From NCBI GenBank assembly GCA_036872755.1, contig JAVHNS010000014.1, positions 744,001 to 808,000 of the forward strand: a stretch of DNA of 64,000 nt. Reading direction: 5' to 3'. Below the pieces are notes generated by a model, which did no database searches, was not told the DNA's origin, and was given only the letters and a program-made list of their open reading frames with translations. The translations under genes were made by a program, and so were the position numbers. Below are positions 48,039 through 59,673 of this stretch, one piece after another (position 1 is the stretch's first letter; each line of letters starts with the position of its first letter). Origin of the DNA: Orbilia blumenaviensis (lineage: Eukaryota; Ascomycota; Orbiliomycetes; Orbiliales; Orbiliaceae).

Positions 48039-48359
48039 CTGGGTGCAGTTAAATCCGTGTTTTTTTTGTCTGCTTGCATAGGTACCTAAGCTAGCTACCA
48101 GCTACTACGTCGTTTGTTGCCCCTCAATCCATTATATCATAGCTCCCCCGGCCGCCACCCCCCCAAAAAAAAACTCGAAAGCTTAAAACTCGAGCCCTTC
48201 CCCCCTCCAAGCCAGCGAAACCGGCCTGTTCTTTCCGCTTCTCTCTCATCAAAAACTAAAAACCTCCTTATTCTGATCCTAAGTAGCTGAATTACTTACC
48301 AATCGCGACTTTTATTTACAAAAAAAGCAGTTCGTCAAAATTCCATACTATCTACAACA

Positions 48360-49778
48360 ATGGCTTCTTCGTTAGATCAGCTTAAGGCCTCTGGCACGGT
48401 ATGTTCCGAAGCTACCCCACCATGAAACTCCCCCCCTCCTCACCCCTCCTCAAACCCCCCTTTTCCTAAATCCAGAGCGGGGGTTTAAACAATCAATTCA
48501 ATTACAACTAAATCCTAAAAAAAAGAGAGACCTAATTACTAACTGCGAAAATGTTATTTTTTACTATTAGACCGTCGTCTGTGACTCCGGTATGCTATTT
48601 CTCCCTATACATATCAATGCATTCCCCTCCTCCTCTCCGGAGGGATAAATGTGGTTTATTGGTAGCTAACGAGAGGTATAATATGGGATATTAGGTGACT
48701 TCGCCACCATTGAGAAGTATAAGCCACAGGATGCTACCACAAACCCATCTCTCATCTTGGCCGCCGCAAAGAAGCCCGAATACGCCGGCTTGATCGATGC
48801 CGCTGTTGAGTACGGAAAGCAGAATGTAAACCCCCCAAATTTCCCCTCTTATCCAAAACTTCCCCTAAATAAGACCCCCCAACCAGCTAATGATATCATT
48901 TGATATGTATAAAAGGGCTCCACCATCGACGAACAAGTCGACGCCTCCCTCGACCGCCTCCTCGTCGAATTCGGCAAAGAAATCCTCAAGATCGTACCCG
49001 GCCGCGTCTCAACCGAAGTCGACGCCAGCTTCTCATTCGACAAGCAAGCCTCCGTCAACAAAGCCCTATCGATCATAAAACTCTACGAATCAGTCGGTAT
49101 CTCCAAGGACCGAATCCTGATCAAGATCGCTAGCACCTGGGAAGGTATCCAAGCTGCGAAGGAACTGCAAGCTCAGGGTATCAACTGCAATCTCACCCTG
49201 TTGTTCAGCTTACCGCAGGCTATTGCCGCTGCTGAGGCTGGTGCGTTTTTGATCTCGCCTTTCGTTGGGAGGATTTTGGATTGGTATAAATCTGCCACTG
49301 GGAAGAATTATACCGGTGCTGAGGATCCGGGGGTTAAGAGCGTTCAGAGCATTTTTAACTACTACAAGAAGTACGGGTATAGCACTATCGTTATGGGTGC
49401 TAGCTTCAGGAATACCGGGGAGATCGTGGAGTTGGCTGGGTGTGATTATTTGACTATCAGCCCTGGGTTGTTGGAGGAGCTTTATAACAGCACCGCTGCT
49501 GTTCCGCAGAAGTTGAATGCTGCTGATGGTGAGTTTTTCTCCTTAACTCTCTTAAACTTCACTTTTGAAATAGATAGGAGTGTTAATGGGATTGTTTTTT
49601 TTGTGCAGCCTCCGCCCTTGACATCGAGAAGAAGTCCTACATCTCCAACGAAGCCGCTTTCCGCTACGACTTCAACGAGGACCAGATGGCCGTCGAGAAG
49701 CTGAGCGACGGTATCAGGAAGTTCGCTGCTGACGCTGTTACCTTGAAGGGTATCTTGAAGTCCAAGCTGTCCGCCTAA
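48360..49778 (+). CDS. TAL1: Transaldolase
   Basis: Cytosolic enzyme of the non-oxidative pentose phosphate pathway, moving a dihydroxyacetone unit from sedoheptulose 7-phosphate to glyceraldehyde 3-phosphate. Five exons: 48360-48398, 48571-48589, 48695-48825, 48916-49528, 49609-49778, totalling 323 codons, the usual size. Conserved parts: [20 protein letters not shown] followed by TTNPSLIL; the Schiff-base lysine in [12 protein letters not shown] (about residue 133); [47 protein letters not shown]. Exon 2 is only 19 nt, yet the spliced frame gives the conserved catalytic Asp region, so it is well supported. Introns early in the gene and compact exons late are usual for strongly expressed fungal genes. 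Confidence 0.97.
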
Positions 49779-50904
49779 ACAAACAAAAATAATAATAATC
49801 AAAAACAAAAAAAAAACCCATGGGAATAAAGAATCTATCATACCTTTTTTTTATCCACCCCACAACGACTAACGGAATTATTAAAAGAAGGAATTAAGAA
49901 GGGAGGGCTACTTTCTTTTAACTTTTTTTTTCTTCTCTCTTCGGTGGCGGCCTTCTTGGAGCTTTGATTTTTTAATGCTACCCTTCTTTTCTCTTCTTTT
50001 TGTCTCGACACTTTGATCGTGTAGCATCGTACCGCCCTTTGTGTCCTCTCTTTTCCCTTTATTCTCTGTTTTCCCATCTGTGAGAAAGTATTAAAAAAAG
50101 CGAATTTTTCACACCCCCTTTTTTTTGTTTGGGAACTGTCTTTTGAAAGCGGGGATAATAAATTGGTATATGACATAAATATTCCTATTAAAGCGCTTAG
50201 ACAAAGAGTAGCTATATATACCTATATATAGGAGGATATATTGCCGGAATTGTGATGCTATAAACCCAAAATCTATAGTACGCTATATTAGATATATAGG
50301 TATTAACTTGGTCGTGGATGAAAGATGTAATAACATGGTAGCTGGATGTTAAAGTACTCGTTGTATGTGTGTATTGTACCACTACCATAGCGTGGTAACA
50401 AACCCGGGATTAAAAAAATAAATAAATTGACAAATGACAAATAAAATAGAATAATGGGTATCTCTCGCGCGCGGGGGGATTTGAGTGGATGATGTATAGG
50501 CCGTATTGATGCGTGCATGTGGGATAAGAAAGGATGGAGTTGGTTTTGTGGTTTATAAGAGAATGAGGCCTCGCTGTGTCGTGTATAGTTAGATATATAT
50601 AATGAAGGGGGAGTAGGTAGTTTTGATGATAGTTAGTTGGACTCGAGCCTGAAGTATGTATGTATGTATGTAGATAGCGTGGCGGACTGAGTCGGTCTTA
50701 GGTTTTTTTTGGTAAATAATCTGATCGTGGCCGTGGCCTGTAGGTAGATTATTTTCGGCCGATGTCTAAGTTTTGTTCTGATGGATACACATAACCGTTA
50801 GCATGAAACTTCACCAACCCTAGGTTCAGAACAAGCACATAGGTACTTATGTACCTCCTGTGTGATATATATGATGATGATGATATATATATGATGATAT
50901 ATAT
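49779..50904. other. Convergent intergenic region
   Basis: 3' flank of transaldolase and of the orphan minus-strand gene. AT-rich with TATATA and GTAT repeats (about 50655-50671). No gene seen. Confidence 0.5.
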
Positions 50905-51702
50905 TCACACCGGCGCAAACCCCCTCCCCTCCACCCCAACCTGCACCCCAACCAACGGCACCCCCAACCTCTCCGCGACCTCCTTTTCCCAAAACCCGCC
51001 TCTACAAAGACACAACGGATTCATCGAAACCCTATCCCTCAGCACCATCCCAAACCTCCTCGTCGCAGCCAACAACCTAACCGCCACCCTCTTCTCAGAC
51101 TTAATATACCCCTTCTCGATTCTAATATCCTCTCTAAAATCCCTCAATTGCTGTTTTATAGACTGTAGTTTTTCGGTGTAGGTTACTATCACCACATTTA
51201 CCGGCTGTTCCCGCCGCCGCTGTTGTTGTAGTAGAACCTTATCAACCACCCGCCTCACATCCCGCCATCTACGCGATAACTCTTCATATCTCGCTACAAA
51301 CCCAGAAATCTCCTCACATACACCATCATCCAGCCAAAACGGTCGAAACCGGTGAAGGCTCCGCATGGCCTCGTGGATACGCGGGCAATGCATGCATGTT
51401 TGTGAGATGTTGAGCTGGAATCCTGGAACGCTGGATTCGATGGTATGCGCTAGGGTGTTTAGATTGCGTAGGGAGGTTGTGCCGGTTAGTCGGGAGGAGT
51501 TGGGTTCGAGGAGGTTGGGGAGGAGTTTGGAGGTGAAGAGGTTGTGGGAGGTGGATATGTCGGTGGAGAGGGTTGAGAGGAGGGGGTGGAGGTTGTAGGG
51601 GTCGTCGTTGTTGGCGTCGTTGATGAGGATGTTCTTGGGTGAGGAGGAGGTGGTGGTGGTTAGTGTGGTGGTGATTAGTGTGGTTGATGTGAGGTAGGGC
51701 AT
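50905..51702 (-). CDS. Hypothetical protein, no recognised family
   Basis: Single open frame of 265 codons from ATG at 51702; an upstream in-frame start at 51822 would add 40 residues read from simple TTTGA repeats and is less likely. The N-terminus is Ser/Thr-rich. The middle and C-terminal parts have ordinary protein composition with amphipathic, probably coiled-coil helices (VARYEELSRRWRDVRRVVDK, EKLQSIKQQLRDFREDI) and a Cys pair in QTCMHCPRIHEAM. No signal peptide or membrane segment is evident. I do not recognise a function. The length of the frame and non-repetitive composition argue for a real gene, but the lack of introns or homology leaves this open. Confidence 0.5.
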   Translation of the reverse strand: MPYLTSTTLITTTLTTTTSSSPKNILINDANNDDPYNLHPLLSTLSTDISTSHNLFTSKLLPNLLEPNSSRLTGTTSLRNLNTLAHTIESSVPGFQLNISQTCMHCPRIHEAMRSLHRFRPFWLDDGVCEEISGFVARYEELSRRWRDVRRVVDKVLLQQQRRREQPVNVVIVTYTEKLQSIKQQLRDFREDIRIEKGYIKSEKRVAVRLLAATRRFGMVLRDRVSMNPLCLCRGGFWEKEVAERLGVPLVGVQVGVEGRGFAPV

Positions 51703-51746
51703 TCTTTTTTTCTTCTTCTTCTTTTTGATCTTTTTTTGGATCTGGA

Positions 51747-51775
51747 GATTTGATTTGATTTGATTTGATTTGATT
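51747..51775. repeat. (TTTGA)n microsatellite
   Basis: About six TTTGA units just upstream of the orphan minus-strand gene. Confidence 0.9.
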
Positions 51776-54221
51776 AAAGATTGTATTCTTTCTGAGGGTT
51801 TATTATTATTACTACTAACCATGCAAGCGATTGGCTTTTGGCAGTTCTATTTGTATTTTTCTGAAAGAAATATGATAACATGATGGGAGGAAAGCCGCAA
51901 TATCGAGAGGGAGGGGGAGAGGGGGGTGTATATGGTTTGGTAGGCAGATATGTCATCTCTATGCCTTTTCCACTGGAGGTTTATAAAATGGTAGACTCTG
52001 TTGATCTGATCTATCATCCGTAGAGTCTTATTTCCTGTGTATTGTGGCGGGGTTTGTGGGGCTTCAGATGCTACCTTAGCACATCGGTTGTTTTATATAT
52101 ATCTACAGATCTTCACTTTGGAGCGGGTTACGGTTATATTTGTTCTGTATGACGACGTGGTCTGTATTTGGTGGAGATTTGCGGTTACGATGATTATATA
52201 TTGTATTCGTCGATCGGTCATGTGAGTAGGCAATGAGTGTATATATTGGTGTATGATTGTTTACTAGGTAGGTAGTTTTAGTGAGGTTTGTCATGATAGT
52301 ATTTAATATACCATCTCCATTATACCTAGTAGATAATTGTTTTTTGTTTTTTGTTGTTGAAATTGTTGGAAATTGATGGGCCGGTGCAGGGGGCTCGGTT
52401 GCACCTTCTCATATCATATATCATAACGTATAGGCGTCACGTTGTATATATCGACGGTTGATGTTATTGGAAGTGTCTACAGGCCACCTCTTCACCATCG
52501 TTTTCATCTTCTTTTCGCCCACGGAGAGCCTCTTTAAGCTTAATCGATCAGGCCCATCCGGCGTTGATCTTAATCTTGTATCATTACAGGACCTGGGGGG
52601 GATGTGACGTTACGTAACGAAGGGATACGTTGTTCTTTTGATTTTAATTTTAATTTTTTTTCTCTCCGCCACGTGGGAGCTTTTTTTTTTTTTTTTTTTT
52701 GTAAATATGTATGTATATGGCGGAGGTGGGGATAATACGAATATCATGGTTTTTGAACACCCTTGGGGTTTGGAATATAGACGGCTGAAAATTGGGATAC
52801 ATTTTTTTTATATCATGGTCAACTCGAGAGTTTACTTACCTACCTACCTACGTAGCAGATAGTTGAAAAAAATGTAAGTAAACAATTAACTGAGCCCGGA
52901 AGCCCACAGCCTGGTTTAGTTATCATAATAGTTAGCTATTGTCCGTGGGAGACAAGCGCCGCCGCCGCTCCGTGCCACGCACCCACCCGCATATCCACGC
53001 CCTCACCGCGGAAGCCGAGCTGTGCGAAACCCTCTCTCTCCCTCTCTTTTCATTTTAGTCTCGTTAGGGTGCAGCCGCATGCAATGCTGCATATTCCTGC
53101 CCAGAGGAAAGGAATATGGTGTAAATGTATGACCAAAACGGCTCTAACCCGGCAGCACCAGCCCTGTCCGAGTGAACCCGAGAGCCGTTTTGAAACTTGT
53201 GTTAGCTAATAGCTTAGCTTTTTGTTTTGGGACCCCTGCGGTATGTATGGCTGTGTTTGTAACAGCAGAGTTAATTAAGCATTCGTATTGGCATTAGCAT
53301 TAGTATTAACATTAGTATTGGACTCGTATTTGGAATGCTCCGTAGAAACATGCCCCTAGCTTTGCTGCATCCGTATTTCTTTCTTTTTTAAATTGTTTTT
53401 TTTTTTTTTTTTTTTTTTTTCGCCGCCTCCCCTCGGCTGGGTTCCTGAACTGACTGCAGTACTGGCGGGTAGAAGGAACACGGTGCCCGCCTATAGCTAT
53501 ACCCAGTCTTTTTGGTAGTGAAACTTAGGAAAGGTTTTGCATTCTATTATATTATTTGTGTCGTTTTTGTTAAATTGGTAATTTTCAAGCATACATACGA
53601 CCATATATCACATCATGATCGCCTGTGTTTATCCGGATATATAAAGGCTTCAGCTCGCTTTGTACTATATCAAGTTGGCAACAAAACTTAAAGAGCAAAC
53701 AATCGAACGGTAGTTAGCAGAGATTACAAGGATTTTGTTTTATGTCAATTATATAATATCTTAAAAGGAAAGGTCTGGATTGGTCTCTCAGTTATATAAA
53801 TATTACATATATACTAGATGCAAACGCTAGTTAGGGCTGTCCCGAGATGATGTGTTAATTGTGGTTGTCGATGGATAAAAAGGTTCGACGGGTGATCGTT
53901 GATTGAAAAAATTAACTAAATATCAAAAAAGCTAAAATAAATAAATAAATAAATAAACCCTTCTTTAGCAATGGCAGTTCTAATAAGTACCTAAGTTTAA
54001 ACCATACATCCATCCATCATCGTCATCGCCATCATGAATGTCGCCGCTTTCCTCCGCCCTTGCCCCCTCCTCTCTCGCAGTCTCCTCTCTCTTCCTCACT
54101 CTTCTCTCTCCCAGCACTCCATCTCCTAAACGGTATGTTCCCAGGTCTTTGGCTATTTCTACTGGGCCCATTATTCTCTTTGTATAGAACCTAGGTACTA
54201 ATTAATTGCTTAGTCACTACC

Positions 54222-54455
54222 ACCAGTCAACGGCGCCACGGACAAAAAATGGGATATTGTTATGACCAAGTTAATCGAGCTTGATAAGGTGATTATACTA
54301 TTTTTTTAAAAAAAGGAGCACTAAAAATAACTAACACGGCAGCTGCTGAAGAATCAAATCTTATATAAAATAGTCGGTAGGAAAGATTGAAGTTCAGCTT
54401 CGGTACCTGAATGTTGGTGTTGGTGGTCTCTACGCTGGTGGAACTGGGGTATGAG
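54222..54455 (+). pseudogene. Possible decayed coding fragment
   Basis: The stretch to 54288 reads as NGATDKKWDIVMTKLIELDK and ends at a GT. A CTAAC plus CAG follows, and at 54343 the reading resumes as LLKNQILYKIVGRK; it then needs a one-base frame change to continue as IEVQLRYLNVGVGGLYAGG. This looks like the remnant of a spliced gene with a frameshift. No family can be named. Confidence 0.25.
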
Positions 54456-54602
54456 GCTCATCTTTTTATTGTTATTATTATTATTATAACAGATTTAACT
54501 TTTAAGTTCAAATTGGCTGATGCTTTGTTCTTATTTTATAGCTACTCCGCTGGTACATAAAGGACTCAGTTAGCAGAAATTCCAAGGGCACCTAGACCCT
54601 GT

Positions 54603-54689
54603 GGCTCAATTAATCGGGAGAGCACGTATGAAGAACGTCTGTTCTTAAAGCATACTGCGGTTGTTCAATTCGGGGCCTGGATAGTGTAA
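54603..54689 (+). pseudogene. Coding relic, copy 1 of duplicated fragment
   Basis: Reads GSINRESTYEERLFLKHT before a stop at 54687. It matches copy 2 at 54928-54999 at protein level, with differences concentrated at third codon positions in the best-matching part. No start codon or family is apparent. Confidence 0.35.
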
Positions 54690-54927
54690 CTTGTTAAGCC
54701 AAAAGGCTGTCTGCGTTATCTATACCTGAACTGATCTCCATTAATATGCCTGACAGTAACGGGTGTTCTTGAATTTCTTTGTCTTTACCAGGGTGTCTTT
54801 ATGGCTGGTGGTTTCATGGATTATTCTATCGGGGTTTTTCTTATTGAGGGTGTTTTATTCAGGACGATGCATGCAGAACTTCGTCAAAAAGAAGAAAAGA
54901 AAGAAGTTCAAGGATACTTGGTGCTAT

Positions 54928-54999
54928 GGCTCGAATTGGGAGAGCACATATGAGGGAACTTTGGTTCTAAAGCATACAAGATTGTCATTTCAAGCCTGA
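54928..54999 (+). pseudogene. Coding relic, copy 2 of duplicated fragment
   Basis: Reads GSNWESTYEGTLVLKHT before a stop at 54997; diverged duplicate of copy 1, 325 nt downstream of it. The GGGTGTCT-containing flank is also duplicated (54791 and 55039). Confidence 0.35.
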
Positions 55000-55221
55000 C
55001 TAACACAACAAATATCTTTGGTTTCTTGTCTTTATCAAGGGTGTCTCTTGTTCTTTACGTAGTTTTTTTTAAATAGGAATAACTTTGTTCGCTCCGGTGC
55101 GAATTTCAAGTACGAATCGTAATCTGGAATACCGATTATATATATGTTCACTAGGGGAGCGGGCGGATCAGAGACGGGCCGCATTTAGTGCGTTGAAAAA
55201 GTAACCACCATTATTAGGTAG

Positions 55222-55353
55222 CTAGTGTTCACATCCTGCACCGACATCTAGCAGCACTTGAACGAGCTCCTCTGTTACATCAGTACCTAGGTACCTAGTA
55301 ACCGCACGCCGGACAGCCGCTCGCAACGGAGTGACATAGCGCCCTGCTCTGCA
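55222..55353 (-). pseudogene. Ankyrin-repeat-like coding relic
   Basis: On the minus strand 43 open codons before a stop read GRYVTPLRAAV, then EELVQVLLDVGAGC. The TPLRAA and EELVQVLLDxGA patterns are those of an ankyrin repeat. There is no start codon nearby and the frame upstream is closed, so it is taken as a remnant. Confidence 0.4.
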
Positions 55354-56449
55354 TGATCATAAAATATATTCTTCGTCGGATACCGTAGGACCAATAAAAT
55401 AAGCCTTTGTGTTGGAAATAATGCCAGTATCACAAACCAGGACCGGTGTGGTGAATGAACTGGATGTATCTGCGGAATACGCTATTGATTATGTATCTTT
55501 AATAAATGTGATAGTGCTCTCTAACGGATTGAGCTGTTGTCGTCAGTTCCTTTAAATTCAATTTTTTTAGTCTGAATGGTGTAGTACAGTTCTTGTTCAA
55601 GTTGAAGTCCACGTAATAGGCAGTACAAGCCGGTTCTTCAGGGCTTTGCCGGCGGGTTTGTCCATACGTCCTTATAAATTTATATACTTTTAGGTAATCA
55701 TTAGGTTTGGTATTTAAAAAAATTGTATTGTTTTTTTTAAAATATAATAATAATGTCACGCATGAAAATAGCACGCCCCCTTTTTTTAATTTTTTAATTT
55801 TTTTTATCTTGTTGGGGGAGAGAAGAAAAAGATCTAGAGCTTAGATCGCGACAATATCTGACGACATCTGTTATAGCTAACTAACTACCTTCTTAAAAGG
55901 CCCCCGCGACTGGAGATAACTAAGTAGTTATATCGATACTTAACATTCCAAGCAAAGAAGGGGGGGAGAAAAATCGATTACCGAAAAAATTTAAATTCCA
56001 CGGAAATACAGTTTTTTTTTTTTGTCTTCTGGAACGTTAACGCTTCCTGGTCTTTTCTTCGAAGGCAGGAGGAGGAGGCTATTCTAAACCCACCGCTAGC
56101 AGGACCCCCTGAATCTCAAATCCCAGATTTCCTTTTCCCCAGTTCCCAAGTTTCAAGTTTTTTTTTTTTTTTTTTTTTCAACGAAAGGCAAAAAAATAAG
56201 CCTGGTCCACTGGCTTCCGAGGATATTAATAAACTCCACAACCACGCACGCAAGCACGCGGCCTTCCTTCTTTCCTTAGCATCTCCTCATCGACGCTCGT
56301 TTTTTCTTCTCGATATATACTTCTTTGGCATTGCCTGCGTTTACCATTCTACTATACTACACTACACTATACTATACATATAAGTAAACGATACATAATC
56401 AACACACGTTAGAAAAAGAAGAAGGGATTCCGTTTGTCGTCGGGCAGAT

Positions 56450-56453
<4 letters not shown>

Positions 56454-56483
<30 letters not shown>
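56454..56483. repeat. (GA)n microsatellite
   Basis: About 15 GA units in the presumed leader of the amino-acid transporter gene. Confidence 0.9.
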
Positions 56484-56486
<3 letters not shown>

Positions 56487-56868
56487 TTTAAGAAGGAAAC
56501 GCCACGCCTCGATTTCCTGGACGGAACCGCCGACAGAACAACACTTAACCTGACCTCCGGACGTTGCCTCGACATACTATACTATACTATAACCGTTTCA
56601 CTTGACGAGGGATAAAGCAAGGGGAAGGAAAGGGAAGAGTTATATTTAAAGAGGAGGAAGAGTTTTCAATAACGTTTGATTTAAGGGAGATACGGTTTTC
56701 GACTGTGGAGGGAAGGGAAGAGAAGCTACACTGCTACCCATCGACAACTTGCCCCCCCCGTATTCCTGTCGAACGATCTAACCCCCCCGGGAAACTCGAA
56801 ACTTCGTTAAAAGAAACCCAGAAAGGGTCTCTTTCCCCGGATAGCGACGCTTAAAAAGGAAAAAAGGC

Positions 56869-58807
56869 ATGATGGCGCAGTTATCGGCGGACTACGCTGC
56901 AATACCCAGCAGTAGCAGCGATGTGGGATCCAGACCCGTCAGTCGGGCGTCGAATATCAGTAGTACGCTGGGGAGTCGGAGTAACAGCCGGAGGTACCTA
57001 TTCTTTAAATCAATCTTGAATGTCTTTTTTGTGAAGGAAGGCAGGGGGGAAGGGGAAAAAAGGCTGACAGTAGGGTTTATACATTATCATAGACCGGCCA
57101 GACGGCGGAAATCGACGAGTAACCTGCATAAAGGCGAGGCTTCGTTTGCGAGCTCGGTTATCAATTTGCTGAATACTAGTATGTATATTCCTTATATTTT
57201 CTCTGTTTGGTTTTGGAGGGCGGAAGGGATGCTGACCTTTTTGTGTGTGTTATAGTCGTCGGCGCCGGAGTCCTCGCCATGCCCCTCGCCATGTCGAACA
57301 TGGGAATGCTGCTTGGAGCGTTCACGATCGTTTTCTCCGGCCTAGCGGCAGGTTTCGGCCTGTACCTCCAAACCCGATGCGCGCGATACGTGGACCGCGG
57401 CACCGCTAGCTTCTTCACATTAAGTCAGCTGACGTACCCCGGTGCGGCGGTGGTGTTCGATGGGGCTATTGCGATCAAGTGCTTTGGTGTGGCGATTAGT
57501 TATTTGATCATCATCGGGGATTTGATGCCGCAGGTCGCGGTGGGGCTGTGGGATGGTGCCGCGGAGGTTTCGTATCTTATTGATCGTCATTTTTGGATTA
57601 CTGGGTTCATGTGGGTTTTTGACCTCTCTTTTTTCATATATATACTGTTGGGTTGGCGTGCTAATCATATGGGGGGTTTACAGGCTTTTTATGATCCCGA
57701 TATCGTTCCTTCGACGGCTGGATTCGCTCAAGTACACGTCGTTCATCGCGCTGGTGTCGATTGGGTATCTTGTGATCATCGTGCTGGCGCACTTCCTCAA
57801 GGGCGATACCGTCGACCAGCGTGGAGAGATCAGATACGTTCACTGGGCTGGCGCGGTGGCGTTCTTCTCCAGCTTCCCTATCATGGTGTTTGCGTACACC
57901 TGTCATCAGAATGTATGTTCTCCAACCTCCTCCACTAATAACATATCGTTATTATTATTATATATGGAGAGGTATATGAGGCTAACCATGATTGGGAAAT
58001 GATAGATGTTTTCGATCTTAAATGAAATTCAGAATAATTCGAAGAAACAGACGACGGGGGTGGTATTTGCGTCTATTGGGATTGCAGCTAGTATTTATGT
58101 TCTCGTCGCCATCACCGGGTATATATCCTTCGGTGATGCTGTTGGCGGGAACATTATCGCCATGTGTACGTCCTCCCCTTTTCCTTATCCTGCCTACTCT
58201 ATATATAACGAAAAAGTGCTAACATGGAAACACAGACCAAGAATCAATCGCCTCAACAATCGGCCGCGCCGCCATCGTGGTTCTCGTCATGTTCTCCTAC
58301 CCACTCCAAATCCATCCCTGCCGCGCCTCGATCAACAACATCCTCAAATGGCGTCCATCCCGCGGCTCCCTCCCCGTCTCGGCCCGAACGATAGCACCGG
58401 CGCACGATCCCATGTCCGACCTCCGCTTCGCAATAATAACCACGATCCTGATCGTCTCAACCTACGCCACCGCCATGACCGTAAACAGTCTTGAACGGGT
58501 ACTCGCGTACGTAGGATCAACGGGGTCGACGTCGATATCATTCATCCTTCCTGGGTTGTTTTATTGGAGGATTGCGAGACCGGGACCCGGGGCGAATAAG
58601 ATCAATCATGTTGGGGACGGGAGTGATGATGAGAGTGATGAGGATGATGAGGATGGGATGTTGTTGCCGCCGGGGGTTGAGAGGGAGAGTGTGAAGGTTA
58701 GGAGGTGGTTGAGGAGGGGGGCGGCGACGTTGATGGGGTATGGGTTTGTGGTTATGGCAATCTGTTTGACGATGAATATCTTTTTCAGTGCGAAGGCGGA
58801 GAATTGA
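56869..58807 (+). CDS. Vacuolar amino-acid transporter, AAAP family (Avt5/6/7-like)
   Basis: Predicted proton-coupled amino-acid transporter of the AAAP/SLC38-like family; yeast Avt5-Avt7 relatives move amino acids across the vacuole membrane. Six exons: 56869-56993, 57093-57178, 57256-57610, 57684-57912, 58006-58165, 58236-58807, totalling 508 codons. A hydrophilic Ser/Arg-rich N-terminus of about 60 residues precedes FASSVINLLNTIVGAGVLAM, the family signature in the first membrane helix. About ten further hydrophobic helices follow, with FMLFMIPISFLRRLDSLKYT, FSSFPIMVFAYTCHQNMFSI and LVMFSYPLQIHPCR as typical blocks. An acidic loop (DDESDEDDED) lies before the last helix. Substrate and direction of transport cannot be read from sequence. 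Confidence 0.9.
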
Positions 58808-59673
58808 GGATGTCCATCCATTTTTCTTCTTTTGGTGGTAGATACTTAGATGAGGTGGGAGGGGTTGGCGTATTGATTGGTTGCCTTTGTCTTCCAGTCT
58901 GATTATCCTCTGCTGTTACGACTACACCATACACACATTCACACTCATACCGTTGTTTACGACTTCGTTTCTTTTCTTGTTATCTTTTACTATTACCATA
59001 CTAACGGATTTTTTAAACGAAGGATTGCCTTTTTTTTTAGCAGGGAGTTTTCGTTTTTGCTTGTCTTTTGCCTATTTTCACTTCTTTCGTTTGGCGGTCT
59101 TTGCAACTTTACATATTTTATATTGTGTTTCAATCCGCCTTTCTTTTTTTATTATCTATTTTATTTTTTATATACTATTATTGTATATTATACATATTAC
59201 TGCCAACTACTAACATAGTCTAGCTCTTTCTTTTCTTCTGTTCTTTCATTTCCTTTTTTCTTTTTGTAGGGCTATATTTGGGGTTATAAATGGGGGAAAG
59301 AAAGAAAAAAGATTGGTATATTAATAGGGATAATGCAAAGAGGAGAATAAAAAATATTGATGACCTCCGCTTTTTAATGATCTTTGTTTCATACTTTTCT
59401 TCGTAGAGGTGCGTTTGGGTGGCGCTACTGCTGGTGCTACTGCTGGTAGGAGTAGGTCTCCAGGCGATATACGCATAGCTAGGTACTTAGGTATACGCCG
59501 TAGATGGGTAGGTATGCTCTGTGGCGATGACCTGGGGTGGATATCGAGGATGTGCGACTTGTGGGATAGCAACCACTATACGCCCCCCTCCCCTTTCCCA
59601 TGGTGTTATTATTCTTCCTATGTCTCCTCCTCCTCTTCTCTTCTTGCTCTCGTTTCTCAAGAAAGAGATATCT
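58808..59673. other. Convergent intergenic region
   Basis: 3' flanks of the transporter (+) and RO-10-like (-) genes; T-rich, no gene recognised. Confidence 0.5.

Larger units (their letters stand above)
40015..48359. other. 8.3-kb gene-poor region
   Basis: No conserved protein, rRNA or convincing tRNA is recognisable on either strand. It starts with the SHO1 promoter and ends with the transaldolase promoter. It is AT-rich and crowded with simple repeats: poly(T) at 40661-40678, poly(G) near 42020, poly(T) at 43231-43253, poly(A) at 47054-47081, GTAG repeats at 45270-45288, GTGA repeats at 48009-48038. A 73-nt palindromic element sits at 43103-43175. Short open frames such as minus 42128-42349 and plus 45622-45972 have protein-like composition but no family I can name. 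Confidence 0.5.
51703..56868. other. 5.2-kb gene-poor region with decayed coding fragments
   Basis: No intact conserved gene. It holds TTTGA repeats (51747-51775), an imperfect hexamer repeat related to ATTAGT (53280-53325), poly(T) tracts (52680-52700, 53398-53420, 56158-56178) and a GA repeat (56454-56483). Between 54.2 and 55.4 kb there are short protein-like stretches, two of them duplicates and one ankyrin-like, listed separately. The last 500 nt are the promoter and leader of the amino-acid transporter gene. Confidence 0.5.

Noticed and set aside
53980..54171. Minus-strand 63-codon frame (MGPVEIAKDLGTYRLGDGVL...)
   Set aside because: Composition is plausible but it is short, ends in Asp-rich simple sequence and has no supporting splice signals.
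54603..54689. tRNA-like A-box/B-box pattern (GGCTCAATT...GGGAGAGCA...GTTCAATTC)
   Set aside because: The acceptor and T stems do not pair, and the duplicate copy at 54928 shows codon-like divergence, so a coding relic explains it better.
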